DNA of 64,000 bases from positions 3,658,001-3,722,000 of the forward strand of contig WHVY01000001.1 in NCBI GenBank assembly GCA_022266195.1, in the 5' to 3' direction. Below, one piece after another: positions 36,301 to 49,096 of the stretch. The notes beneath the pieces are model-generated. The model was given only the letters and a program-made list of their open reading frames with translations. It did not search any database and had not been told where the DNA came from. This DNA is from Tetranychus cinnabarinus (Eukaryota > Arthropoda > Arachnida > Trombidiformes > Tetranychidae). The position numbers and the translations under genes were made by a program. How positions within the stretch are numbered: position 1 is the first letter of the stretch; the number at the start of each line of letters is the position of its first letter.

Positions 36301-39300
36301 CTCGAGATTTTTGTTTCTAACTTTTGTTTGCTTTTCAATTTGTCAGATTAATTGAATAACTTTTACTTTCAATCATTTGTGAAGGATAATAACTAGGACA
36401 GGTATTTCTATAGGTAAGGTGAACCTTAATATTATAGGTTGATTCAGATTCAGGTAGGCGATTCAGGTAAACCTGAATTTTCAGAAAATGTTCACTTCTT
36501 TGATTGGCTCAACAACAAAGTGGGCGGGAGTGAAAGTTTAACAATAATAATGAAAATAATTATAATGAAGATGAAGATGATTGCGATGAAAATAACATTA
36601 ACAGGAAACAGGCAAGAAAACAAAGTTCATCATTTGGTGTTTTGGTGATCAGGAAACTTAACAAAAATACAATTGAATATAACATTGATTCACCTTTGAT
36701 TGGGTTTTATATTTTACTCAAGCTCGATCATTGGATTGGCTAATGAAGATGATTCAAATTTCGGCATTCAATTGAGCTTTCAATTTGCATGCTTAAGTAA
36801 TTTAAATTAATGTTAACTATTGGTGTTAACAAATGAATGGTGAATACGGATAAGTTGTTAATTCATTTGGACTTGAGTCCAAGTGGGACTCGTGCAAGTC
36901 AATGTTGATTGTTGCATTAATGTTTTGGTGTAAATGATTATTGTTAACATGGTTCGATTGTTGTGCTGGTTGATGGTGATTGTGATTGGTTTGTTGTGGT
37001 TGTTGGTGAATGTGGTTGGAATGGGAAGATGAAAGTGAATCAAATGGTGATGAACTATCTGAGTGTGATATAGAGGAAAGATGATGATTGTTTGTAAGGT
37101 GATTGGTTAAATGTTGATGATCATCTTCATTGGTTTGGATGGGATGATGGGAGGGTTGGTGAGTCTCATATTCATCTGAAAGTGTTCCTAGGAATGGATC
37201 GTTCCGAAGGGTGGTAAAGGTAGATTCGTGGTTGTACTATTGTCACAATTTAAATGGTCCAAGACATACATATAATTAGCGGTTGAATTGGGTTCGGATG
37301 AGGTTGAGTCCGGAAATATGCAAGCAGATAAATTGTAATTTGATGTAGATAACTGTTCTCACACATTAGTGAGTGATGGAGTGGGAGACAGAGAACAGGA
37401 AGAAACATGAATCACCATGATGATGATGATGGACATGATGGTTGATGGTGTCGTTGAGGTTTCAAGACAATACAAAACAGCAAACATGCGACATCAATAA
37501 GAGGCAAAGGCAATAATTGTTACCAGATTTTTGTTGTTCGGTGCGTTTCAATCAATTTTTTCATGCCAAAAAAGGTTCAATCGATGTTCATGAAATAATG
37601 GGAATAGGAATGGGAAATGGATATGGAAATGGCGAGAACAAAACATTTAAAATAAAAAAAGAAAAAAATACAAAGAATGAGTATTTTGCATTCAATTTAC
37701 TTGTTATCGTTTAATGTTATCAAGTGTTCATTTCATGTTAAGATTAGTTAGGTTATATTGGAAGTCATGTTGGTTTGATTGTTTATTGGTTCAAGACGAT
37801 TCTAATTGTTGTCAACATTGAGATTGATGTTAATCTGTTTAATGATTGCCGGTTTTATGGGCTACAATCCAAATGACAATTGAGACTGTTTTAGCTGCTT
37901 AAACCTCTGTTTAGTGAAAACTAAAATTAACAGAAATTGCGACTCAATTGGAGGAAACTTTCTTCGGACGGTGATTATGATGATGAGCATGATTGTCTTG
38001 ATGTTTCTTAATCATTATGATGATTAGTGTGATTAAGATTGTGTGCTAAGAATAGGAAGCAAATTACAGTAAATGATTCAGCTGATTGTCAGTGATAAAC
38101 AGAGACTCAGAGAATCAACAGTTTTTTTCTTGCTTCAAATGTTCAGTTATTTATTATAAAAGTAAAAGCAAAATTATAATCTTTATAATGATAATAATTT
38201 TGAATGAATGATAAAATGAATGATCTGAAATAGCCTACATGAATAACACCTACGGTTAAACCAGTTCTTAATCAACCTACGATTAATTGTTGTTGGACTG
38301 TTTGTTAATTATCATTGGATAAGTGAAAGTGATTGAATGGAAACAAACAAATAACTGCAATTTTGACTGTAAATTACAATTTAAATCAATGGTAAATTAG
38401 CAGCTTATTGTAGGTTAAATTGGGTTCAATATGATAAATTATCGCCAGATTTAACCATTTGATTAAACTGGATAAATTGAACTTTGAAATAAGATCAATT
38501 CAAAGGTCTAATTAAGTATCAAATCAAGAATATAATTTGTATTGTTAACAAAGAAAATTGTTGGTAAGAATAATCATGAAAATTGAATTGATTTTAAAAA
38601 TTCATCCTTCAATCAGTTTACAGATTCAACGATTCAATAATGTTATTCAATTTTGATTCAATTTTATCGATTTTCTAATAAAATTAAGCTGCAATCATTT
38701 TATATGGAAATGAAATATCTGTCCATAAATCAGGCGATAAGTTGATATTAAGGTAGTTATTAATTTCACCTGTAAATATCAATGCAGGATTAACACATTT
38801 CAGGTTGACACTTGAATTAACAAGAGAGCAAACACTTGAACTGAATTAACTGCTCTGTAATTGTATCGTTACAATTGATTCTGCTGGTTGTTCAAGTTAA
38901 TCATTAAATGGTGAACAGTTAACAAGTGTATTATCAAATTGTGGGATGATAATAAGGAAGATGAAAGGTGATGGTTTAGATTGAGTTATTTCTGGGGAAA
39001 AAATAATGAATAACAATGCAAGATTTAAAGATTTAATTACAATTAAAAAGTCGACTCGGCGGTTTTAATCAACAGCCATTGAACATTTCAAGAGATAACT
39101 GAATCTTGGAAATGTTAATCAATAATCAAAATAGCAAGTCAACAGAGGGAACAATTAAAGCTGTTTGATAAACTAAACTTTCATCTTCACTGACCTGTAA
39201 ACTAGTTTTCAAGTTACCTTTAGTAACTGATTGGATGATGATGTTGTTGATCATCAGAAACAAGAAATTGATTGCTTGATGACCTTAGCTTTTAAGGTTG

Positions 39301-42300
39301 TAACCAAATCTGTACAATTGAAGGTTAATCAAGGGTTAAAGGGTAACATTTGGTGACAATTGAATCAACCCAAAAGATGAATTAGTGGACAATAAATCTA
39401 TCTGAGTTGATTGCAAGTTTATCAAACAATTGGTTAACTCGTTTAATTAAAGATGAATTAACAGATTGTTAACATTAACGTTAACATATGGCTACAGGTC
39501 GACTCACAACAACCTTACAAGGTGAACAAGTAAACCTTATTATAACGCCCAAAGTAATCATCTTCATCTACCTGTTGATCCTCCTTGCCTTTCAACTCTC
39601 CCTGCCTTGCAAAGCAAGTTAATTGTCTCAATGAGTGTTACAATTAAAGGGAAATTGGTAAACCATTTTTCCTATGAAATCAATATGTAATCAAAATTTG
39701 TATTTCAATTGATTTGTTGCTCATAATGATAATCATCAGGAAACTGAGGATGACTACTTTTTTTCCTCAATCAATCGCATTTGTTCATAATATAATTTTG
39801 TAATATTGTTTTAAGGTATTCAGGTAAATACCGTGGGAATGAATAGTTTCAATTTCAATGTCAGAATTGGTAGGAAGTAGGAAATGAAAGTCTATCACTT
39901 TTTCAATCTTTTTCAGGCTAAGAAATTAAATTGATTGATGGAGCACAAAATCAAGTGTGTAAACATAAATGTGCTATTATTATAAAACACTGATTCAGTG
40001 ATAAATGAGTTAACATGTAATTTTCATGTTAAATTTCACATTAACATGACCGTTGATATGCTAATGATGAGTGTAAATATTAAGACAAAGAGTAAAAGTG
40101 TGTTTGTTGAGCCAATGGGTCACAAAAGGCTGAGTAACAAACAAAGGTTACAGTTAACCAGAAAGGTTTACTGTTAAAATTGAATGGCTTAACGGGTTTA
40201 ATTGATTAACAGAGTCAACATTGAGAATCAATTGTTGATGGAACCAGAATTGGGTCAAATTTTGGCAAATCTTCAAGTTTAAGATGTTTACAGATTGAAA
40301 GTAACAATATGTAAATAAGGTGTTGTAAGTTACACTTAATAATGTATTATCTTGAAACTGTTTTCATGAGATTTTAAATTTTCTGAGTCAATCTGTTTAA
40401 TTGTTCAATTAGATGCTAAGATTTGTCCTTAAAAATTGTAGATTAACTGTTGGTTAACCAGAAAACCAGAATTTTCACCCCTCTGTAAATGAATACATTT
40501 TCATGGCCATAGAGATACTGGAATTTATGTTTCATGAGATGATAATGAGATTATCAGGAAATCCTATTAATGAGTTAAAATGAATTAAATTGATTAAAAG
40601 AAGCAAGTCAACTCTAATCTTTCAGAATCAATTATGAACATTTTCAGTAAAAAAGTAACAATCATTTGTTTTTAGCAATGATAATGTCAACTGCACTGGT
40701 TGATGGCTCATTATTTTGATAATTGTAATAAACATTCAACGTTTGAATAAGAATTAACTATTCAAAGAATGGGAAGAGTTAATTGTTGAAAGGATTAATC
40801 AATTGAATAAAAGGTTGCTACATTAATCCAGTGAATTGATCAATCAAATTTTGTGGAAACACTTTTCTGAGAAAGTGAAAGTAATGAATGAAATCTTAGG
40901 TAGCCTACATGATAAATAACACCCACGATTGCATGTAATTTCCGATTCGCAGTTGTCTTAACGTAACTTAACAACCTACGATAATGTTGACCGTTTTTTT
41001 TGCTACGTTTTGTTTTGCTTTTTGGTTGAGTAAAATGTAAAGTTGAGTTTTCATGAATGAAAATGTAGGTAAAAAGGTGAAAGTGAGAGTAAATAAGATT
41101 CAGCCCTTAATTTATTAATATTTACAGTAATAATAATAATGGTGATGATGATGATAGGAATTCAAGTTATAATGTTCAACGTATTATTATAATTGTCAAG
41201 ATTGTTAAGTTAAATATTAACTTGTTTCTGGTTGTTGTTCAAGTTAGCTTTGATCTGAATGAGCAAAAATAATGGAGACGCAAACAACATGGTAACTAAA
41301 TAACGTTTGTTTCGGTGAAACAATTAACATTGACTATTGTGTTTTATATCATTGTAATTGTTTCATTGTAAACTATCACTTTATTAAGCCTAAAATTGTC
41401 ATATTCAACCAGTTGATCGATTAATTGTTGAAGTTAACCTCGAATGGTCAAGACTAATAGTCTTTTAGCACAAAAAGATATGAGACTTGAACAAGTTAGT
41501 CAAGGTTTGGAGCTTTTCCTTGCCGTTGGTTTTATTTCAAGTCAATATTAATTGTTTACTTCAATTGTTTACAATTAACTTTTTTTTTGATTGGAAATTG
41601 ATTTTTGATAGATTTAATTTAACTTGAGAAACAATAATTTATTGCAATTTTTGTCATCTGTCTTTGAATTTAAAGCTCAATTAACGGGGTTTGGTGAATA
41701 ATGTTAAGTTTTAATTTGAAGGAAATTGTTTATGATTGCATTGATTAACAATTGAATTAAATTATGAAGTTTAATATATTTGGTGAAAGACAAAAATAAA
41801 AGATGCTTGACTTATCAAAATAAAAGATGATGATCTCAACAATAACGGATTTTAGGTTTTAAGCGATGATTTGGTGATTGTTTGGTTAGTTGATGAATGT
41901 TGACCAATTTTTTGGGTTAAAATGATTAGCATCTTCTTTATGGTTAGGCCACTTGGGTTTAGTTAAGTTTTGTTGGAGACGAGATTAGTTAAGGGTCAGG
42001 ATTGAAGATAAATTAACCGCCACAATCATTACATTATTGTATCAGTTGAAACACTTGGCAGTGATTTAATTTGAAAAGGTTAACTCTTTGCTGTGTGTGT
42101 TTGTAATTTGGACCCAAAAATTGACTGTTTAGTCAAAATTGTAAGGTGTTGAGATTAGACATGAAATGGTATTTTCAGTTTTTCCGAATTTTCACATCAT
42201 ATTTCAAGTCTATTCTATGGACTAGTAAAATAGTTCTGGATGGGTGAAAAGAGAATTTTGTCTCCTTTGAATTCCTTTCCAGTTCAAGATAAGTCTTTAT

Positions 42301-43473
42301 ATGTTTGTTATTTTTAGAAGATATTTTAGTTTTCAAAACCAACGGAAGACTTCCAAATGAAGAAAAGAAAGAGAAAAGAAGAAAGGGACAGAGAGAGGAG
42401 AAGAGAGAAAGAAGAGAAAGTAAGTAGGGAAAGTATGTTATTAATAGTTATAAGTTTGTTATCAGGCTTGTTAACCAATTTTATGGGTTGAAAAATGTAT
42501 TATTTAAATACATAACGTGAAATACTCACTGAGAACAGTTTGATAAAAACATGATGCATAGTTGTTATCAAAATTGTAAATGCTGTGATTGAGAGAATTG
42601 AAATAACTGTTTTCACTATAACTATCATTATGTCCAATAATTCCGAAGAATTATATTCTCAAACTGTTCTCGTGAGATTTCTGTGGGCAAGTGAGGATTA
42701 GGGGTTAGGATTTAAGGTTAAGAGATTTTGAGTTGTTTAAATTGTTTGAACAATGAAACAATTGACGAGCTGATTAAAGATATGGCTTGAGACTCACCTT
42801 TTCAGACGAATCATCGTTAACAGAATAGCTTAATTCTGTCTCTTCGTAACCAGTTGATGACATTCTAGGATCATAACCATTGGCTTGTGGTTCAGGTGTG
42901 AATAGACAAGTTTTAATCAACGATTTACCAGTATCACTTGTTATCATTGGTTTTAATTTTTTGGTGGCAAAAGTATAAACATGACCAGTTTCACTTGCTA
43001 CCAACAGCATGACTTGAGTTCCAGTTAAAGTGGATAGTTCAAAGGCCTGTGAAAATTAAGGGGTGAACGAAAAAAAAGACAAAACAAGAAAAATGCATTA
43101 GATAATTTACATGGGAAAACATTTAATTTACCTTTTTCATGATTCCTGATTTTCTTTTGCTGAATGTTGTGTAACGTTTCAATTTGTTGGCAATAAATTC
43201 CATTTTTATCTTAACTCGACCTTTCGTTTTTTTACCATTTTGTATCTTTTTGGACACAGTTAAATTATCACTACTATGCACAGGTTCACTGTTACTATGT
43301 TCATGGTGAGAGTTGTGATGATGTTGTGGTTGTTGTGGTTGTGGTTGTGGTTGTTGCTGTTGTTGATGTTGATGTTGATGTTGCTGTTGTTGTTGAGGTT
43401 GGGGTTCAGGTTGTGGTTCAGGTTGTGGTTCAGGTTGGTACAGAAAATAGCAATCATAGGAATCAACAGACAT
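30380..43473 (-). CDS. SRF: serum response factor (SRF/blistered), MADS-box transcription factor
   Basis: Minus-strand exons 43473-43132, 43046-42798, 32613-32037, 31034-30864, 30775-30519 and 30436-30380, with all phases closing, give 550 residues. Exon 1 has a His/Gln/Pro-rich low-complexity segment and then most of the MADS box (GKKTKGRVKIKMEFI, KRYTTFSKRKSGIMKK). Exon 2 completes it (AFELSTLTGTQVMLLVASE) and adds the SAM extension (GHVYTFATKKLKPMI, then YEETELSYSVNDDSSEK). Exons 3-6 encode the Ser/Thr/Asn-rich activation region, ending near MYHTPQGVVYATAANP, which matches the vertebrate MYPSPHAVMYAP segment. SRF dimers bind CArG boxes and, with MRTF or ETS partners, drive actin-cytoskeleton genes. 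A longer start at 43521 would add 16 mostly hydrophobic residues. Intron 2 is 10.2 kb. Confidence 0.93.
36826..37420 (-). pseudogene. coding-like disrupted segment in SRF intron 2
   Basis: On the minus strand one frame reads SSCSLSPTPSLTNV, TGA stop, then SNYNLSACIFPDSTSSEP and ANYMYVLDHLNCDNSTTT. A one-base shift near 37230 leads into RNDPFLGTLSDEYETHQPSH, followed by a His/Asn/Gln-rich tail ending in TAA at 36826-36828. The codon pattern and continuity across the shift look like real protein with two lesions. It could be a nested broken gene, an alternative SRF exon carrying sequence errors, or an exon pair with an unrecognised junction. Family not recognised. Confidence 0.4.
38232..38293 (+). 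repeat. short dispersed repeat, copy 1
   Basis: AGCCTACATGAATAACACC followed by TACGGTT and, later, AACCTACGATTAAT. A related sequence lies at 40902. Confidence 0.45.
40902..40988 (+). repeat. short dispersed repeat, copy 2
   Basis: AGCCTACATGATAAATAACA, then CCCACGATT and, at its end, AACCTACGATAATGTTG. Both ends match copy 1 but the middle is longer. A looser echo (AACCTACGTAA, GGCCTACGCG) occurs near 9.9 kb. Confidence 0.45.
42359..42434 (+). repeat. GA-rich (polypurine) tract
   Basis: About 75 bp of almost pure A and G, such as GAGAAAAGAAGAAAGGGACA. It reads as a polypyrimidine tract in the SRF sense. It may be a simple repeat or a GAGA-type site cluster. Confidence 0.6.
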
Positions 43474-43817
43474 TTCTGCTAGCAAAATAAATACTATTTT
43501 GAATGAAAAACGAAATAACATCAAATTTCAAAATTAACAAAAATGACGTTCTACGCAACTGCGAAAACAGGTATACTCTTTGCGTATAGTTGAGCACTCG
43601 ATGCATGCTTCATGAACTCCATCTATTGATGGAGTTTGAATAGATTTCAAATCTTTCTATCCATCGCTATCTTCTGTCTTTGGTTGTTGTTGGTGCTTTT
43701 CATTTCCCTGTCTCTTGTTTTTTTACTTCAGAGTTCAATGATCATCACAAGGTTTACCATCATCATCAACATTTACTGACCAGGTTCCTTTTTTTGTTGA
43801 ATTGTGTTTAGTTAAAA

Positions 43818-46370
43818 ATGCCATTGAATCTGGACAAAAATAAACGAGACCTACTCTCTTCATGTGAGGAGGTTCTCGATGAGAAAAGCGGTACTACATG
43901 GTAAGAAAATTGTTTTTCATTCTTGTTATTCAATTGTTTTCAGGATATGACATTGTTTTATTGAGAATTACGATCTAATCACTGACCTCTCTTCATTTAG
44001 GGCTGTCTACGGTTATGAAAAAAAATCAGATATTCTTGAATTGATTGGATGTGGAAATGGATTAGAATCTCTGGCTGATCAATTTTCTACTTCTCAAATT
44101 ATGTACGCCTTTTGTCGATACAAATCAGCCAATTCAGATCTTCCAAAATATTTCATTATCAACTGGGTTGGTTTCTATTGTCAATCATTATTTTCCTATT
44201 TGAAAATCATGCTTTTAACCTGGCATCTTTTTTTCAAATAAGCTAACAAAACACGATGTCAGTGGTCTGTTGAAACAAAAAAAAACGGTTTTACGATATT
44301 TTTCTTAATATCGACAATAATGGACTGTAAATATCGTTTTAGCAGCTTAGGATATTGTAAATTTAGTGCTAATGTGAATTTACAAATCCTATCCACTCAT
44401 CTTATCAAGTGATTTAACAATTTTCATTCTTGGGCGTCGGTCACTTCCACATTATTTACGCTTAGTCATGTGTTTATGCTAAATTTTATCAAAAAACCTT
44501 ATTATAATTGTGATAGGAAATTTCACCAATTTATCGTTAAAAATTCGTATTATTAATATGTTTTTTCTCATGATTTGATCTCTTACAGCAAGGAGAAGGT
44601 GCTCCACCGGCTCGTAAAATGGCCTGTGCCAATCATATCGACGATTTTGTGCGATTTTTCCGCGGAGCTAACATGACAATAGAAGCGAGGAATGAAGATG
44701 ATGTTGAACCAGTCAGTATAATTAAAAAATTGGAAAGAATCGCAGTCCAATCCTTCAATCTCAAAGAAAGATCAATCGTAGAGAATGTAAGTCCTGTTGG
44801 TACCAATTATAAAAGGATACAACCTCAAAAGGAGATTGATGTAATTAAACGGGAAACATTCTGGAATAAAATCCAGGAAGAAGAAAATAAAAGACACCAA
44901 GAGGAGAAGAAGAAATTGAGCGAGGAAAGAACAGCTCGTGAAAAGTTATTGGTTGAAAGACAACTGAATGAATCGTCTCAGACCGTGATAACTGTCATTA
45001 AATCAACAAAGAATGAGATCAAAACAGATAAAGATATCAAAAGAGAATTCGATAGATCAAAACTTGGAACTAGAAGCATTGCTGATAACCAATGGATAAA
45101 AGTTAAAGATGAAGTTGAAGTTGAAGTTGAAAAAGGACAAAGCAATGGTAAAACTTCCGAAGAGATTATATCTTCAAGTTATGTTAAAAGTCGAGTTGAA
45201 AGTTTCAAGAAAGCCTTCGAAGAAGGTAAACCACCAATTCAGCCTGAAAAACCCATAAAGAAAATAAGTGAACCTTCAAATTTATCCAATCAAAATAACA
45301 ATGATTCTCAGCTCCACTCAATAAACAGAATGTCTCAAAGTGAAAAAGTAAAGAATGTGCAAAGTGAAACCGCCCAATTAAGTGGTAAGTTGTTAAGATC
45401 TGTAAATATTCTTATTTTACTTGGATATTTCAAATCTTTCAGTCGACAGCATCAACTAACACTTATTTGAATTTTTCTTCCAGACGCATTTATATCGAAA
45501 GTCAAATTAGTTAATGAATCGGAAATAGATGTTAAAGAAGCCATAGAAGTTGAATCGATTACCAACACAAAAAAAGATTGTAGTAATTTAGAAACTAAAG
45601 TACAAAATGAGCTCACAATTAAACCTAAACCGCCTTCTAAATCTGAACAAACGCTCAATGTTGAATCAAATGCTGTTCCAACTCCTTCCCCTGAGCCTGA
45701 AATTGATCATGCTGATGATAATCTAAATGCCGAGATTCATGAGTCTGAAGACGAGTTGAATGACAACCAGTCCGAAGATATACTGAATGCCGAAGAACTG
45801 GAAGACGAGGAACACGAAGCAGTTAATGAGGAAATATTCGAAGGTATCGAGGATGAAGAATTAGAGGAAATTGCACGCAGTGTATGGAAACGCATGTCGA
45901 ATGACCACACCTCATCAGAGAATGAGACTGACGATAATCGTTACTTTACAGTGAAATCCTCCTACCTTGACCCGTTAGAAGATATTGCCGAGGAAACTGA
46001 AGGTATTTCTGATCCAAGATTTAATTATTCATTTAATTAATCGATTCAATTTTTTCTAATGTCTTGTAATTTTTCAGAAAACATCGATGAAGAGGAAGAA
46101 AAAAGTGATGAATTGACTGAGCAAGATGCCGAATTTCAAGCAGAAAGAAAATTTTTCGAAGAAGTCGAAAAAAGATTCCCTAAATCAGAATATGGTTTAA
46201 GAGCTCGCGCCTTATATGATTATCAAGCAGCTGATGAAACAGAGATTACATTTGATCCAGATGATATAATTACCCATATCGAGCAAGTTGATATTGGCTG
46301 GTGGCAAGGAATGGCATCTGATGGAACCTATGGTCTCTTCCCAGCAAATTATGTCCAACTCATTGAATGA
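43818..46370 (+). CDS. DBNL: drebrin-like protein / Abp1 (ADF-H and SH3 domains)
   Basis: Exons 43818-43900, 44001-44166, 44589-45384, 45484-46002 and 46078-46370 give 618 residues with closing phases. The N-terminal ADF-homology domain (exons 1-3) has LSSCEEVLDEKSGTTWAVYGYE, QIMYAFCRYKSANSDLPKYF, INWQGEGAPPARK and CANHIDDFVRFFRGANMTIEA. A charged coiled-coil region follows (EEENKRHQEEKKKLSEERTA), then an acidic Glu/Asp-rich linker. The C-terminal SH3 domain is complete: ALYDYQAADETEITFDPDD, GWWQGM and GLFPANYVQLIE, which keeps the ALYDY, WW and PxNY ligand-binding positions. The protein links F-actin to endocytic and signalling partners at the cell cortex. It is head-to-head with SRF, whose start lies 345 bp away, so the two share a promoter region. 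SRF regulates actin genes in other animals. Confidence 0.95.
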
Positions 46371-47335
46371 TCAATTTTTTTCGTAAAGTTCCTTCTCCTC
46401 TTATCACATGCAATCTTTAAACACAAAATATTCTTGAACATTTTTGTTTCTTGTTCCTCCTTTCTTATTCTTCCTTCTCTCTTACTTAACCACTGCTTCT
46501 CATATTAACCCTTCTAATTTATTTTAACATAATTTCCTCGCCCACTGTTTATAATTTAACTTTTACAATTCCTAAAATGTGCAGTCTCTGGTTTTTTCAG
46601 ATTGAAAAACCATCCAGACAGTTAGTCAAAGACTGTAAGTTCCTCATTTTCTTCATACTCAATCTTTAGCTTTCCTATCATAATTAATCCCTATCATATC
46701 ATATTCACGTTTGATATGAATCATTGATCACAATTTTTAGGTCTGAATTCATCTTTAAATCATCTCTTCCATGATCGGTTCAAATACATATTGTATTTGC
46801 TATCCTGGTAAACAGTCTTCACTAATCCATCATACCAATACTTGAATCAAAAGACCCAAAACTAACATGGTTTTTACCATTTTGTCCATATTCTATTCCG
46901 ATTTCTTATCAATTCTTTTTCCTCATTATTATATTTTTCTTTTTATTTTGTGTTACTCGTTGTATATTGCGTTTAATTAAATTCCATGAAAAGCATTGAT
47001 TACCAGCTACAGGGTAAAACTCAAAATCGTCTGCTAGGATTTACCATTTAAACTTTTTTTAGATCTACTTACTATTAATCATGACACAGTCAATCTGATT
47101 TTGAATTTAAATTTTATCCAAAAATTTAAGCCAATTAAATATCAGATTGTATAATTACGAAGCTTTACGTTCAGTTTGAAATATGAATCTCTCCAGTAAA
47201 AATGCACCGACAAACCAACCAAACAATACAATACAATAAACGAGTAATGCAACTTATGGTTTATAAATCCAAATTTGTTAAATTAAATGAAACAAATCTA
47301 TTAAATTGATTTTGAAAATTTAAAATTTAATTTCA
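46371..47335. other. intergenic region
   Basis: Pyrimidine-rich AT sequence downstream of the drebrin-like gene. No coding or RNA signal. The two flanking genes converge here. Confidence 0.55.
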
Positions 47336-48262
47336 CTAATTCTGTAATTTCCAAATGGTTATTCTACGAGATTTTGGAACCAAAGGATCAATTTCGCTAA
47401 AATCGTGCGTCAGATTGAGAGTTCCAGTTATATTAGGATTAAATTTCAAGAAATATTCGTTGTTGGCAACCGGATTTGGTATGAATTCCAATTCAAACGC
47501 TGATTCAAGCAGAGTTTGACCAGCATAAGATTGTCCAAACTGGCTCTCATCATCTGAAATTTTTATGAACATACGATTTGAAGGCAAGTCAACACTCCAA
47601 TCCAGAAATGACCAAAGCAAGTTAGGTGCTGGATATCCACCAAGTTGATAATATTTGAAATTTTTTGGAAAACTTTCTTTTAAGAAATTCTGAAAGCTTG
47701 AGGTTGCAATTTTCATATCGGCTTCTTGCAACGATTTCTGTAAGTTATCCATTTTATTTTTCAATTCCGCAGTTTCTTTCTGAACTGGTACCAATTTCTT
47801 TTTTAGCTTGTCGCAATTTTCTTTAACCAGTTTGTGAGAATTAGCACTTTGATCTGAATATTTTAGGCTCAAGTTTAACGCTATTTTCTGCAAATCTGCT
47901 TCAAATTCCCCTAATTTGCTGAGTAAATCCTTGAGATCAATCAATCTATCGTTACCAGCCTTCTCTTGGACATTCAGTCTAGTAGTTTGAATTGAGAACT
48001 CCTTCTCAAGGTCTCTTCTTGAGACAACGAATTTTTGGTGTTCACGATCAAATTCTTCTTTCATTGTTAAACTGTTGATTGTAGCTGTTAAACCTTCAAA
48101 TCGCGCTTTAACTGAGACTATTAAAGCTACCAAACTTATCGTTAAAATAACCACTGCTGCACCAAGAAAGATGAAAGCCAGAGCAACTTTTAAGGGTACA
48201 TTATGGTCGATATGAATTTTAGGATGTCTCGATCCTTTGGCCACAAACTTTCTCGGACGCAT
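47336..48262 (-). CDS. orphan type II coiled-coil membrane protein
   Basis: An intronless 308-residue frame. The start is set at the ATG at 48262 (MRPRKFVAKGSRH) because the longer frame opens with GTG. A basic N-terminus precedes a single membrane segment (VALAFIFLGAAVVILTISLVALIV), so the C-terminus should face the lumen or outside. A long heptad-like helical region follows (residues ~60-190, e.g. KLVKENCDKLKKKLVPVQKE, MDNLQKSLQEADMKIA). The C-terminus is a ~110-residue globular domain (LWSFLDWSVDLPSNRMFIK, GTLNLTHDFSEIDPLVPKSR). SUN-domain and collectin-like proteins share this architecture, but I cannot confirm either. Its 5' flank is duplicated at 51.86 kb. Confidence 0.65.
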   Translation of the reverse strand: MRPRKFVAKGSRHPKIHIDHNVPLKVALAFIFLGAAVVILTISLVALIVSVKARFEGLTATINSLTMKEEFDREHQKFVVSRRDLEKEFSIQTTRLNVQEKAGNDRLIDLKDLLSKLGEFEADLQKIALNLSLKYSDQSANSHKLVKENCDKLKKKLVPVQKETAELKNKMDNLQKSLQEADMKIATSSFQNFLKESFPKNFKYYQLGGYPAPNLLWSFLDWSVDLPSNRMFIKISDDESQFGQSYAGQTLLESAFELEFIPNPVANNEYFLKFNPNITGTLNLTHDFSEIDPLVPKSRRITIWKLQN

Positions 48263-48850
48263 TAAAATAATTAATTTACATTTCACTAGAGTAAAATATC
48301 CTTACGTTTATAAATCCTGTTATGATCAATTATATTGTCACTCTTTCATCAATAAACATCGATTCTTCTTTCAATACTATCGACATTTAAAATAGCTCAA
48401 CAGTAAAACTACAATTTTAACTTGTTTTGTCAGAATTTATATCATTCGCTAGTTAAGACTAAGCTATTATCGGTTAAAATCAAACCTAAGAATGTGGATA
48501 AACTGTTTTTAGATCATCTAGAGAAAATGGTTTGTTTTGAATGAAATTTCTTTACAAGTCAATGTAAAGGGTAAATCAGATTAAGTCCAGAACGATCAAC
48601 TATTTTTTCAATATTTGTATCGAATTTTTTTTTTGAATTCTGAGAGATTCCAAGTCAGATTCTTTTCATTGGCATATCTAGCTATACATAATGCCCGAAC
48701 ATCTAGATCATGTATGTTGGCTCTAATTTGTCGTGGTTCATGAATCATTGATTCTGTCAGTCTTTTTTGATAAACAACCCACCAAACAATTGGTTTTATT
48801 TGTGAGGCTAGATTTACTATTTGTTTTGGTATTATTATAATTTAAATGAA
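48205..48850. repeat. segmental duplication, copy 1 (source)
   Basis: Includes the first ~20 codons and the 5' flank of the orphan membrane protein gene. A diverged direct copy lies at 51.86-53.84 kb. This copy lacks the two transposon insertions and so preserves both empty sites. Confidence 0.85.
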
Positions 48851-49096
48851 ATTGTGTTCGGTGTTCAGTTCTTGTCTATTTAGCTTATAGTTACAGCTAT
48901 TTCAAGTTGAAACAATCATAATTTTACAACAAAATTTGATCAATGTTTTCATGGAAATGTAAATTGTAAATTGACATCTTTCGGGATTCAAGATTTACTC
49001 GGGATTTTTTTAAAAGTAAGTTTTCTTCTTTCCGCTTTTTACTAGTTTCACTTAATCATATAGCTAAAATAATAAATTTACCTTTAATTTTAACAG

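Larger units (their letters stand above)
32614..42797 (-). other. SRF intron 2 (10.2 kb)
   Basis: Long for this window, where most introns are under 110 nt. It is AT-rich and mostly without structure that I can read. It holds a coding-like disrupted segment (36.83-37.42 kb), a pair of ~60-90 bp related sequences (38.23 and 40.90 kb) and a GA-rich tract (42.36 kb). It could house enhancers. Confidence 0.75.

Noticed and set aside
43276..43482. Plus-strand Leu/Trp-rich frame
   Set aside because: Antisense of the Gln/Pro/His repeat in SRF exon 1.
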